A stretch of DNA of 64,000 nt from Oikopleura dioica. Lineage: Eukaryota > Chordata > Appendicularia > Copelata > Oikopleuridae. The stretch spans positions 8,664,157-8,728,156 of the forward strand of contig OU015566.1 in NCBI GenBank assembly GCA_907165135.1, in the 5' to 3' direction. Below the pieces are notes generated by a model. The model made no database searches, was not told the origin of the DNA, and saw only the letters and a list, made by a program, of their open reading frames with translations. This document shows positions 47,835-59,402 of this stretch, one piece after another (position 1 is the first letter of the stretch; each line of letters begins with the position of its first letter). Both the position numbers and the translations under genes were made by a program.

Positions 47835-49245
47835 TTAATTTTGATCTATGAACGAATTTCTTTTTCCTCCGTCAATTTGGATGTTTATGTATATATAAAG
47901 AAAAGAGGATAAAAGAACTGTAAGCCATGAAATACAAAAGAAAATTTGACCTCGCTGCAAGAGAACAGAATCGTCATATTTTTCATACACGATCGTGTCT
48001 TCTTGAATCACTTTTCTTCGGAAAATTTTATGAACCCAACAAGGAAACTTGAAAGTTCCATGTCGATCGATCGAATATTGAATACTTATCGTCTCTAATT
48101 TAATAATTGTTGGTCTACTTATTGCGTTAAAAAATATTTACCTAGAAGCGAATGAAAGCAGCAAATTTGAACAAGTTCATAAAAATTTAGGATTCTGGGT
48201 GTTTCCCCATTTCTTGATGAGTTTGTGTTGTCCTCGATAATCGTAAGCATCAATATATTTCCAAGCTGAGTTGTAATTATGAAGCCTATACGCTCTCCAC
48301 CGGTGAAGCTTATAAGAGGGGCGAGCCCTGCAAGGAGTCCAATAAAAAACAACGGGAATAGAACATTAGTTTTATCATGTGATGGCTTTCTAACGATATA
48401 AAATAAAGTGACCCATCTCGAGTCCGATTTTGAAGGACGGTCAAGAAGAAAAAGATCGCCAGAATCGATTGGAAGATAGAGCGATATGGCAGATCCATCG
48501 GCATATGTACCATTCTTGACCTTGTTTTTTTCTTGAAAATTTTTGTGCGGAAAAAGTCTCTAAATAAACTTACCTATGGTCCAACTGGCATGATTTTTAT
48601 CTATGAATTTTTTCCAAATAACAACCTCTGTATTAAAAAGTCGGACTCCAGGAGAAAAAGAGTCTACAGTAAGCATGCCTTTCCTGGGGATCATGTACCT
48701 GTATAATATATACATGAGTAGCATCACCGGTGATTTTGAATAAAGAAAAACTGTAGTTTATAATCCCTGAATTCATGATTATCGAATGGGTAGTTTTTGA
48801 AGTCCATGAAGCACCACAAGGTAACTGATGCACTGAAAATCATTCTAACAGAACCATCTGGGCTAATTCTAGCAAGTTTTGGGTTCAATTGAATATATCC
48901 TTCGTGGATATCATTTATCCGAAGATCTGGTATCCAAATTGAATCTGATGGAACATCATAGTCATCAAGAGAATCCGAAACAAGCCTCGAGTCATTCCAA
49001 GTTATAGTAAGCATCACATTTACAGTTACTGAATCATATTTTGCCTGTTTTTAAGTCAAGAAAAGCTTGCTTTTAATGTTGCTATTATACATTGGGTCAA
49101 TATTGATAAACCTTGACTCAACTGAGCTAATCCACGCAATAAATGTATAAATTTTGACGTCTGTCTCTCTCTCTGGTGGTCGTATCCCACTCGTAAGACT
49201 GAAGACATCTTGAAATATTGACAAAATGAAAAGACTAAAAAACAT
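47835..49245 (-). CDS. Pentameric ligand-gated ion channel subunit lacking the Cys-loop disulfide
   Basis: Signal-peptide-like start MFFSLFILSIFQDVFSLTSG. The ligand-binding domain has VNVMLTITWNDSRLV, DSIWIPDLRINDI and ISPDGSVRMIFSASV. The Cys-loop reads CFMDFKNYPFDNHEF: Cys1, Asp4, Pro9 and Asp11 are kept but the second Cys is Phe. The frame continues through a 44-nt intron into QNHRKGMLTVDSF, so the missing Cys is not a splice artefact. M1 is NVLFPLFFIGLLAGLAPLIS, M2 GERIGFIITTQLGNILMLTI, M3 starts RILNFYELVQICC. A short intracellular loop leads to M4 QIFFCISWLTVLLSSFLYIY, stop 47835-47837. Ligand and ion selectivity cannot be inferred. Confidence 0.8.
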
Positions 49246-50189
49246 ATCGAGTGAATGATCAGGGGAAAGAATATGTTGCGTTTAAACTTTTCTATCATGA
49301 ATTAATAATTTGAGGCTTGTATTGACCATTGTGTCTATTTCTATTTTCTAGTATTCATGATGTCTAAGACTGTAGTTATTCCAAGTTTAGGAATTTCACC
49401 ATCGTATTCCGCCTCAGGCATGCTTCTGTGAAATCAGTTCTTCGAACTCGATCCGACCGGTCGAGTCACTTAGACGTCGATAACTTGACCTCCCGAAGAT
49501 ACCAACCTACCTTAATGCGAACATGATTGAGTTAAGAAAAGTCAAAAAAAATGTCAAGAATAAAATATGATAGCTGAAGTATTCGAGCGAATGTCGGTTC
49601 ATCAGTTCTTGTACACATCTTTTGAATGGGAAAATAAAAATTTCGACCGAATGAAAGGTTGAATTTTCAAATGAAATATCTTTATTCTGCTGAGTTGTAC
49701 AAAATCAGAGCGCAGGTGATGCTAATCAGTGATGGTGTGGAGTGTCTGCTTATCACTAGTGGGCGGTGGTGCTCTCTCTTGTTCCAGCGCACCTGCCTCG
49801 GAGCAATTGCATATCCTCTCAGAATAGAGGAGCACTAATTTCGGCAGGCTGCTGCTTCTACCTTCTGCTACCGCTGGCTATCTAGCAAGCCCTGCTCTCC
49901 CCCGCTCCACCACCACCAGGCGGAGCGTCGTTCACGTCGTTTTTGGCCAAAGCCAGTACCCGATAAGCGATAAGAGGTCCTCTGGCATCACCGGACAGGG
50001 CTAGAACAGAGAAAACCTGTGCGTGAATAAGTGGATGGAGTGAGCAGCTCTAGCCTCCTCCACCACCAGAATCGCACCGCACGGGGACCCACGGGCGGCG
50101 GCAACGTTCTCACTTCAGAGACACAGAGATTAACTTATACAAGAAGAATTAATAAGAGACAAAGAAAGAGACAAACGGGGCGAAGAATT
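49246..50189. other. Intergenic, promoter/5' region of the TSP1 protease gene
   Basis: About 950 bp between divergent genes. Near 49,801-49,839 there is GGAGCAATT, a CCTCT/AGAGG hairpin and GGAGCACTAAT, resembling the motif near 21,630-21,667. The stretch 49,850-50,190 is GC-rich and probably 5' UTR. Confidence 0.4.
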
Positions 50190-53100
50190 ATGCGCCTGAT
50201 AGGCCTGGCTGCGGCGGTGGCACATACTGCTGCTGGTAAGTAACTAGAATATTCTTTGATATTTAAAAGTTGAGACAGGAAAAGCGTCGTGAACACGTGT
50301 TATAAATAGCGATGAATTAAATGAGCAGTTGGCCCTTGTGATAGAAATAAATTTAGGTTAGAACGTGAGCGTTATTTGTAGTTGTGACAAGTCTCTCACA
50401 CAGAACATCAGTACTTGAAAATTTCACGGTCATTTATTAACTTCTGGCTCGTTTTTTCTTCAAAATAATCTTACGAAATTTCGGAACTGGGGAGTTTCTG
50501 GGATTTTTCACCTGACTTTTACTGTCAAATATGAAAATAAACGTTCATCTTTTCGATTTAAAATCATCTTTTTTTGACATCGTGCCTGGGCTCAAATCGT
50601 TTGATGTTTTGCGGTATCTTAGAAGCATTCTTTCTAAATTATGACGTGAAAGTTTATGGACGCAAAGTTTGGGATTTCATTATCTCAGAGAGTTTCTTGA
50701 CGTTTCTTATCGCTTATCAGTGTCTTTGGACGTGATTAACCTTCCAGAATAATTGGATGATTACCCATGACTACACGAACAGTCAACTTGATTTTTTTCT
50801 TTCAGGTAGCGAATTCGCGGTACCTGCCCAGTGGGCTGAGTGGGGAAAATGGTCTCCTTGTTCTGATTTATGTAGCGAAGACGGAACGAGATCTCGACAA
50901 AGGGCATGCGCTTTTGGTGTGATTGGTGAGGGATCTTGCATAGAAAAGTCGGGGTCTTCTTCGCGCGATGAAGAATCTTGCGGCGGCAACTGCCCATCAA
51001 CTCCTTGTTCGAGCAATATTTTCAACCTAAGAAATCAACACACTGTTTCGATATCACAACCACCAGCTGAAATTTGCTTCAGGAAAAGATAAAAATATTA
51101 TTATTTTTTTAAATCTCAATATTACTCAATTCTAATCATTACGTATCCAAATTAAAGATATACGTCAAATGGCTCGTCAAGTTTTGGTCGTTTATTTGAG
51201 CATGATTCCATTATCATCGAAATTGAAGATGACGAGTTCGCCTTTAACTCCGACCAAAAAACGAAAATACAGCTCGACAACTTTATTTGCATTGATTACA
51301 GTTACACGAAATTTGGCATCAAAATCCCTAGAATCAATGTCAATGGGCACATTATGCAAGCAAAAGCAACCCCGAGTGGAAGTACTGTGCTGACTCTTGG
51401 AGACTCATCTGCTGGTAATTTAGGCACCATTTATGAAGTGTCTGCCTCGTCAAGCGCCACAAACGAAGGAATGCTTAGAGACGCGCAGGAGGCAAATTAC
51501 TTTTGCAATGGTGGTGATTTGGAGCTTACATTTGGAGGAATCGACACAGGAGTTCTAACCGGCGATAACTCTTGGCAAGCGTGGGGAGCTTGCAGCGACA
51601 ACTGTGGTGGCGGAAGGTCTTATAGATATCGACAACCTTTGAGTTTTGAAGACAGTGAAATCGTCCAAGTCTACAGAACATGTAATACTTCACTTTGCCC
51701 TGCAGGATGGGGTGATTGGTCTGAATGGACTCAATGCGACTCTTCATGTGGCGAAGGAAGAAACCACAGAACTCGTGAATGCACCGGCAATCCAGACGCC
51801 TGCATCGGCGAAAAGAACGAGTTCAGAGATTGCTCTGGCGTCGAATGCCCAACTTGTTCATATTCCCACTGGAAGTTTCCAGAAGAACAGAGTATTACCA
51901 ACTATCTCATAATGACTGATATTCTTCCTGACATGCAAAGCACGTCAATTTGCTTCGCCGTGAACTCTGGAAGTGAAGATTTGATTGGAACTGTTTTCTC
52001 CTACTCTAAGCCGTACACGCCACGTGGAAACGAGCTTCTTTTTATTGGAAAAGACATGAATGTTGACAGCATTCGACTCTACAGAAATGACTTTAGCCTT
52101 GAGATCGACAATGGATTCCTCAATCCGGAGGGTAAAACTCAATTTTGCGTTGTTGTCCAAGGCCAGCCAGACATGACGACTTCTATCAGCATCTACGTTG
52201 ATGGATTCTACAGAAACGGAGATATTGATACAACCTACACCGGTGGACGAGCCGTTCCTGGCGAAGGTGAGATGATCATCGGTCAAGACCAAGACTGCAT
52301 CTTTGGCTGCTTCAACAGCACTCAAGCTTTCGTTGGAAGTCTGTACGACTTGCAGATCTTTGATTATGCAATGTCTCCTGATGACGTCATGAATTTGCAT
52401 TTTGGCGGCAGTTGCGGTGATCGTGCTCCACTCACGGATATCTCGGAATCAAAGGTCATGGTCAACGGCGACTTAGTCCACCAAGGCGAGTGGTCCGAGT
52501 GGGGTGAATTCGGCGAATGTAACTGTGCAACTGGCTCCCAGAAGAGAACTCGATGGTGCAAGGGTGGTAAGGCCAATGATGCAAGCTGCGTCGGTCCTCA
52601 CGAAGAAAAACAAAGCTGCGAAACAGCAGCTTGTCCAGTAAGCGAGGAATGGTCATCTTGTTCTGTTGAATGTGGAGCGGTTGGATCTCGATCCCGACTT
52701 GTGGACGGCAACGTTGAGGTTGAAGAGTGTGGAGCTCATGCGTGCAGGGAAATTTCTGAATGGGGCGCATGGTCGAGTTGCTCAGTGACTTGCGGAGATG
52801 GATTCGAGTACAGATCGAGACGATGCTACAATGGTCCTTGCGCTGATGTTGAGCTTCAAGAATCAAGATTCTGTGACAACGGCGGTGTTTTGGGACGATG
52901 TGGAAATCACTGGGATCTTCCATGGGACTGTGGAACTGTTGCTGGCGCTCCTGGCCGTCTCAATACACAGCAAAGTCGAGTTGTCAATGGCTACCAAGCA
53001 AAGCCAAAAGAGATTCCATGGGGATGTATGCTTGAAGCCCGTGGAGAGCCTTCCTGTGGTACCTCTATCGTCGCGCCAAAATGGACCATCTGCGCTGCTC

Positions 53101-55148
53101 ATTGTATTCAACCATACGACAAACCTGAGCAGTTCAGAATTATCTGTGGCGTTACAGATAGAACCAATTACGGACTGTACTCCCAGGTGAATAAGGTCAA
53201 GGCATTCTACATGCACCCTCAGTACGATCCACTTACCGTCAATTTTGATCTTTCTCTTTTCCGTAAGTAACTTTTTCTTCGATTAAAAAATAACATTCTT
53301 CCTTAAAGTCGTTGAGAAACCATGGCAATTCAACGACTACGTTCGCCCAATCTGTCTACCAGGCAAGCACATGTTTCCACCGACCGGAACTCTTTGCAAA
53401 ATCTCTGGTTTTGGTTCAACAAAAGATTCCGTTCCCGGCACCTTTGTCTTCAACATTCAAATGTCAAATGTCATGAATGTCGCCGTTGTACCGATTCTAG
53501 AGCAATCTGGTTGCGCAACACGCATGGCCACGCAAATCTCCCGAAACATGTTCTGCGCTGGTTATTTTGAGGGCGGAACAGATGCCTGTCAGGTGAGCGC
53601 AGAATTTATAAATTAGAATCGAATAACGCCCGGGAGGCTCTCCCAGGAGGAATTTTACGAAATAAAAATTGATTGATTTAATTTTAAAATCATTTAGGGT
53701 GACTCTGGTGGACCAATTGCTTGTCTAGTTGGAAGTGATCAGCGATGGCAGCTTACTGGAGTCGTCTCCTGGGGCATTGGATGTGCGCAAAAAGATCTCC
53801 CTGGCGTCTACACAAAACTTGCAATGACAATCGACTGGGTTTACGAACACATCGGTCAAAATGCCGGACTCGACCCTGCCTGCCGCGCAGAACCGAAACG
53901 AATTGAAGGCCCACGAGGTTACGTGCGATCACCACTCTACGATGGCTCCTCTCCCTACGGATACAACCAGCACTGTCATTGGATCGTCAATTTGACCCCA
54001 CAAAAGGGTCTCATGGTGATCAAATTCCAAGAATTTAACTTGGAATATTCGAAAAATTGCCGATCTGACAGTTTGACTATTTACGATGGAAAGAATCTCG
54101 ACATCAACCGGGGTAGCTGGTGCGGCGTTTCCGGACCTGCTCAGTATGTCGTCGACAGTCCAAATACGTCTGTCAAGCTTGTCTTGAAGACTAATGCTGA
54201 TAACAACGGCCAGTACGTATTCAATGATTATGACTGCTTTAATCAAAATCATCTAGAAATCCAACTGGATTTGAAATGTTGTACTCCCGACCAAAAGGAA
54301 AAGCCAGCAAAGTTTGTAAGCGACCTGAAAACATATAATTTCGGTTCTCTTGACTCATTTTTAGCGAAGAAAGGAGGCTGCGGATTCCCAATGGAAGATA
54401 CTGTTTCTTATGGAGTCGTTCGATCAGTTCAGTCTGTCGGCTGGCCACTCAACCCGCCAAACAAGTACGCCTATCGCGTCCCTTTCAAAGTGACATTTTG
54501 ATTCAGCTATGACCCGACATGTCTCTACACAATTCGATTCAACAAAGAAAATGGTAACAAAGACCTCGACCTGCCAGCAGTCTGGTTCGAAGACCCAATC
54601 GATCCGTGGTGCCGAAAAGCTATCAAATTTGCAAAATCAACGTGAGTGCTCTATTTTTTTATGGTATTGTTAAAATGGCGTTTTTTTATGAGCTACGAAT
54701 GAAGCATTCGTAGTTGTATCATTTCTTAAATGATATTTTTCAAAAATTCAAGTTTCTAAGTTCGTTTGCTAACTTAGATTTATTCAGAAAATTCACCTCT
54801 AAAACTCAAATCAAAAATAGAGAGGCTGAAGATCTTTTCGATGGCAAACCATATGTAAGCACCAAGAATGTGTTCTCAATGGCTATCGACAGAAAGCAAG
54901 GCGGAGATCGATGTAGATTCAAGCTTCATTACACTGGTTGTAAGAAGAGTGATAAGAAGGGACAAGACTGTCTGAAGATCCTCGAGAAATTCGTCGAGGC
55001 AAAACGTCAGACTCAGAAGGTAGGTGGAAAGACGCGGACTTTGAATCCGAAGAAAACTCCAAAAAATAAAGGATCTCGAAAGAAAAGGCCAATTTCCAAA
55101 CCTTGGAAATATCAAAATCAAGTGTTTCCGAGCAATATAATTGGCTAA
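50190..55148 (+). CDS. Secreted multidomain serine protease: TSP1 repeats, LamG/pentraxin-like, trypsin, CUB
   Basis: Signal peptide [16 protein letters not shown], then a 570-nt intron. TSP1 repeats: [45 protein letters not shown]; then [23 protein letters not shown] and [14 protein letters not shown] after a LamG/pentraxin-like domain ([18 protein letters not shown] ... [20 protein letters not shown]). The trypsin domain starts [17 protein letters not shown]; the triad is visible as AAHC, NFDLSLF and CQGDSGGP, so it should be active. A CUB follows ([20 protein letters not shown]) and a second CUB-like unit ([28 protein letters not shown]). A 42-nt intron (54465-54506) removes an apparent in-frame TGA. 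A Lys-rich tail ends [15 protein letters not shown]. The role is presumably extracellular-matrix proteolysis; no named orthologue is claimed. Confidence 0.85.
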
Positions 55149-55504
55149 TACTTAATCTCTGGCAATAATATCATGTAGAAAATCAAGACAGTATATTATA
55201 CTGTATATAGGTAGAAGTGAAATTATGAAAAACATGTGTCAATTATTTTTCTATCCTCAAATGTACTCTGTATATATATGTTTACCTAGATAGCTTCTCT
55301 TTTGGCCTGTCTTCTGCCTGTTTCGGCAGGCCAACAAAATAGCCGTCTTTTCTGAAATAAAAACACTCAAAATTTCAAAAATGCACAATGAGTTTAGGTA
55401 GAAACGCGAACCTCTGGCTCTGCTCGTTCGTGCGCTCTCCGGGACTACTCATCAAATCCTAACCAGCTCGGACTTAGGCCCGGGCTTGACACACACGTAT
55501 TTTT
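55149..55504. other. Short intergenic gap
   Basis: AT-rich, 356 bp, between two tandem protease-type genes on the plus strand. Nothing coding was recognised. Both flanking proteins carry a Lys/Arg-rich segment, so a single longer gene cannot be excluded. Confidence 0.4.
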
Positions 55505-57147
55505 ATGTATTGCCAAATAATCGACACGATTAATTTGGTGAAATTTGAACTTTGGGAGCTGAGTTTGGATAATCACCAGCTTGTTCGTTCGGTGTCGTGT
55601 ATCAACGCGGATTACAGTTGGAAAGAGACTGTTATCTCGTTCGCGGACTTGAGATTCCCCGAAAGCGCCCGAACCAACCAGTTTGGTGAGTGTCTAGCTC
55701 AACTCGTTTTTGTTTGTCTTCCTTGATTTCAATTCATACACTCAAAAAGTGTGAAACCCGGTAACAAGTGTTTCAACTGATCCAATCAAATCTTACTCGT
55801 CCCTCGTCGCCTTGGATCTTCTTTTGCCACCAGAGCAAAATAAATCAAACAGCAAAAGAAGAGGTCGTCGTTCTCCAAGAAAGCAAGGCAAACGACCAGG
55901 AATGTCGAAGAAACCAGCGCAACCATTCAAGCCTGGGCGAAACGACAAGAACAAAAGTAAACCAAAGAAGATTGTCAGAAACATCTGCTCTGGAAGCTTG
56001 GTCGGTAATAACCAGTGCTTTGTTACATCGGAACAGTGTGGCAAGATGATCAACCGAATGTCCATGGGAAGAAATACTCCCACACCAGCAAGAGTCGCCG
56101 GCATTTCTTATCAAACAAGGTTTCGGCGCTCTTAGAAAATATGATTGTTTATTTTGAACTTTTTAGCACGTGCAAACTTTCGCCAAAAATTCCGAATGGC
56201 GCTGCCATTGCTGTCTGCAAGTTTGATAACGCGGTGAATTTCAATTCTGCTGTTGTGCCCTGTTTCAGCAGCGAGGAACCAAGCCCAAAAGAGCTTCTCG
56301 TTGCTTCTTCTCAGTCAAATATCAACTCTGCGAAAGGAAAGGGCGAGGCGATTTTCCGAACTTGGTTGCCAGCTAATCCTTCCTCTAAAGACTCTTCGTT
56401 CTCTACATCCGGTAAGTGGCCTAAAGTTCATCTTCTTAGATTGAAAAATACAAAATAGTATGAGAGGTTTCACTTCTGACTTGTTTTAAGGAGTTTCTTT
56501 CACTGCTGGCTTTGATGGTGGTAAAAGTGTCCAACTTGCAGAATCTGGATTTCCGATTTATCGAGAAGTCGACGACGCAAGAGAGCTTCTTGGAATTCAA
56601 ATTTCTGCTGGTAAAAATGACCATGATGTTGAATTCGCATCCATTACCCGTCATGCCGAATGGATTCAATCTGCTTGTGATGAATTCGTTGATGAAGACA
56701 CTGCTGCTGAATTTGATAGAGCTGAATTTGAAGATCCTTGTGGAGAAGAAATGGTGATCGAACTTGACGAGAACTGTTCGCCTCAGCCTATCAGCAGTCC
56801 AGGCTATCCAAATCCACACAGAAATGGACTCAACTGTAAATGGACGATTGTCGGCCCTGAGGACTCAAAGGTACAGTTCATTGAAAACCATGATTTTAAT
56901 TTATAACTAGGTCGTTCTTGAACTCTTCGATGCAGACATCGAAGGAAGCAAGCATTTGAAAAAGTGTACAAATGATGTTCTGGCGTGGAACCCTACTCCC
57001 GAGCGATCGCCAATTCATCTTTGCTCCTCCCAGCCGATTCAGACGCGCTACGTGGCGACGGGCAACAGAGCGGAACTTCAGTTCAACACCGACGAGTGGC
57101 TTGGAGGTCGTGGTTTCGATGGTCAAGTCTCCTGTGTGAGGCGATAG
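55505..57147 (+). CDS. Protease-like/CUB protein with lost catalytic His
   Basis: First exon MYCQIIDTINLVKFELWELS..., joined by a GA|GTGTCT donor to DVSTDPIKSYSSLVALDLLL. A strongly basic stretch follows (SKRRGRRSPRKQGKRPGMSK). NICSGSLVGNNQCFVTSEQC resembles a chymotrypsin-fold CAGSLI...VLTAAHC segment with His replaced by Gln. VQLAESGFPIYREV resembles GDSGGPL with Asp replaced by Glu. A C-terminal CUB has CSPQPISSPGYPNPHRNGLN, CKWTIVGPEDSKVVLELFDA and ends GFDGQVSCVRR, TAG 57145-57147. It looks like a pseudoprotease partner of the upstream TSP1/trypsin/CUB gene, perhaps a diverged tandem duplicate. The 5' end is uncertain and no signal peptide is seen. Confidence 0.6.
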
Positions 57148-57684
57148 TCATCCATGGCAACTGCTGATCACCAGCAAGCAACTGTACTAGCCAATGTAAA
57201 TTCTCAAGATAAAATATGTTCGTTTGTCCACGCTTTACCTAATCTGTCCAACATTTCAATTTCCCACTCGAGCGCCACGTGATTAGCTCTAGAACTGTCT
57301 CGTTATATCTGTGTGGGGACAGAGGTAGAAGTTCTCCAGCTAGGTACGCCACGCCGAGTGTTTTTATTCTCAGACTTGTACAAAAAGCACAAAAAGCAAC
57401 AAATAATCAAGCAAAAGGGGATGAATCCTTTGCGAATAAGTATTTACGCTTTTGTGAATTTTATTCAATTCACCGCCAAATATACACCAACTGGAATCAA
57501 TCTGTTCTTTGTTGTTAGGTTCAATCAAGAGAGGTGGTTACTCAACCGGTTTGTTTTTGTTGTGTCAAAAGGTTCCAAAAATTCGAAAGTGAATCCATCC
57601 ATGAAAACCATCGACTCAAGAAATGGGGCGTGAAAGCACGGATAAAAAGCGACCGCCAGGGTGACTTCGATTCATTCTAGAGAG
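57148..57684. other. Intergenic
   Basis: 537 bp without a convincing gene. The plus-strand frame 57313-57633 has no recognised similarity and biased Lys/Phe content. It probably holds the promoter of the ZP-domain gene. Confidence 0.45.
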
Positions 57685-58720
57685 ATGAAAGTTATTGCTT
57701 CAATCCTTGCTCTTTCCTCTGCGACAACTTGTCCAAACGCCGCCTGGGAGTACGACAGCGTTAACAGTGTCTGTATTCCTGCCGCCGACTCGGACTTCGC
57801 ATTCACTTGCAATAGCGCTGGTACAATTTCTATCGATTTTAAACTCGAGCATCTTTACTCAAATGTGGCGAATTCTTTCCTCACGGAAGCACAGACTGCT
57901 CTGACAGATGATGGCGCTGTTGGCCCGACAAATGATGTCTATACTTACGCGGATAAAGCGATGACTTTCAGCCAAGCTAGTGCTGATAAAATTGTTGGAA
58001 CTTTTGTTCTTGCTGTAAGAAATTATTCGTTGAAATCAACTTAAAGATATCTAGGGAACACTTTATACAAGAGACGTTACAACTGAGAGTGGCGACTCAG
58101 TTACAATGGAGATTTCTGATCCGATCACGACGACACTCACGTGCGAATATTCCTCGACGATAGCGACTAGTACAGAGCTTGAAATAGTCGCACCCTGACT
58201 TATAGTAACCCGACTGCAGGAAGCTACAATTTGGCAGATCTAATGACAGCAACACTGAGCTTCAATGGGAGCCCGCAGACCTCGTTTGCGCTTGGAGATC
58301 AAGTTGATGTTGCAATTACTGAGCCGACGGCATTTCTTGCCTCGGCGGAAGTTAAACTTGTGGCATGCACCGTCTACGAAGATATCAATACTCTGTCTCG
58401 TCCGATTGAAATAATTAAGTCCGCAAGCTGTGGAATAAGCGTTCTGTCGGCAGCAGCGACAGATGAATATAATTTTTCGTTCAGGCTAGGATTTTCAAAT
58501 GCTTTACTTTTACAACTTTTGAAAAATTCATTTTGAAAAACCATAACCAAGTGCATTCCAATACTCAACTACACCAGGCCAGAGTCTGAATCTTCAATGC
58601 TCCTACCAAATCTGTCTCACCGATGGAAGCGGGACTCTTGAATTGTCAACTTGTTTTGATTCGGTCGACGCGAAAAAGGGTGAAGCTCAAGCTGATACCG
58701 CTACCTACACATGCACATAG
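57685..58720 (+). CDS. Small secreted ZP-domain protein
   Basis: Signal peptide MKVIASILALSSATTC. A ZP-N-like half follows: FAFTCNSAGTISIDFKLEHL ... VGTFVLAGTLY ... TTTLTCEYSST. A 50-nt GT-AG intron (GTACAG...CTGCAG) removes an apparent stop. The ZP-C-like half has VKLVACTVYED, IEIIKSASCGISVLS, AFQYSTTPGQSLNLQCSYQ and ICLTDGSGTLELSTC, the typical F.Y........L.C.V..C order. It ends ATYTCT, TAG 58718-58720, without a transmembrane helix or visible GPI signal. Most ZP proteins have one with a cleavage site, so this one may be a secreted matrix or egg-coat component. ZP assignment is by Cys pattern only. Confidence 0.7.
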
Positions 58721-58855
58721 CCAAATTTTTTAATTCCTGCTGAATATACATTTTAAACAAAACAAAATGCTTGTTGTTTGTCGCTTGGCAGTCTAATTTG
58801 ATAATTTGACATCGCAAATATTTATTGCGCGAAAAGTAAAATACTAACATTGAAC

Positions 58856-59297
58856 CTAGGGTCGGCATCGACCGCCCTTTTTCAATGTCGGGTCGGGTCG
58901 GGCCACTTTGAAATGGCCGAAATCATGGTCGGGTCGGGTCGGGTCGAGTCGGCCTTTTGGTCGGGTCGGTGGTCGGTTTTTTTTAACCAATGAGAATGAT
59001 GAAAAAGCTTCAAAATCGAAAGATGGGGGTTATGAAACTTTCGATTTTATAAATGTCCTAAATTCTAAATGGTTTGGCGCTAGTGACATTAAAATATGAA
59101 AAACTTCTCGAATAACCGAAGTGAATTTATGTCAGAAAACATGCCCGAGAATGAGCGAAAACCGACCACGGACCCGACAAAAACCCGACCATCGACCGAC
59201 CAACGACAAATCTCAATGTCGGGTCGGGTCGGTCCGACCAAAACCCGACCCGACACCCGACAATGTCGTTTTGGTCGATGGTCGGCGCCGACCCTAG
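58856..59297. mobile_element. 442-bp hAT-like MITE
   Basis: Terminal inverted repeat CTAGGGTCGGC (58856-58866) and its complement GCCGACCCTAG (59287-59297). The element is flanked by a perfect 8-bp target-site duplication CATTGAAC (58848-58855 and 59298-59305). Subterminal regions carry (GGGTC)n-type repeats on the left and (GACCC)n-type on the right, so the ends can form a long GC-rich hairpin. There is no transposase. An 8-bp duplication is characteristic of hAT elements. Confidence 0.9.
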
Positions 59298-59402
59298 CAT
59301 TGAACAGAAAGTCCGGCTATTTCTAAGTGTCATTGAGAGAATTTTAAAAGTTTCAAGCGGTCCGCCTGTTTTTAAAATCTTTCTTATTGGCAGTACAGAA
59401 CT

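Noticed and set aside
54499-54501. In-frame TGA inside the second CUB-like domain, suggesting recoding or selenocysteine.
   Set aside because: A 42-nt GT-AG intron (54465-54506; AACAA|GTACGC ... TTCAG|C) removes it in phase and gives [16 protein letters not shown], the expected CUB sequence.
58160-58222. Frame break and stops in the ZP-domain gene, suggesting a pseudogene.
   Set aside because: A 50-nt intron GTACAG...CTGCAG restores the frame (TIA-TRSYNLADL), so the gene looks intact.
58480-58560. A further non-GT intron in the ZP gene.
   Set aside because: A GT donor (TTTTTC|GTTCAG) gives an in-frame join, so a non-canonical donor is not required.
58880-59260. GGGTC pentamer repeats as telomere-like sequence.
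   Set aside because: The repeats are inverted, bounded by TIRs and a target-site duplication, and internal to the chromosome.
58908-59326. Plus- and minus-strand open frames within the GGGTC/GACCC-rich stretch.
   Set aside because: They lie inside the MITE and derive from its simple repeats.
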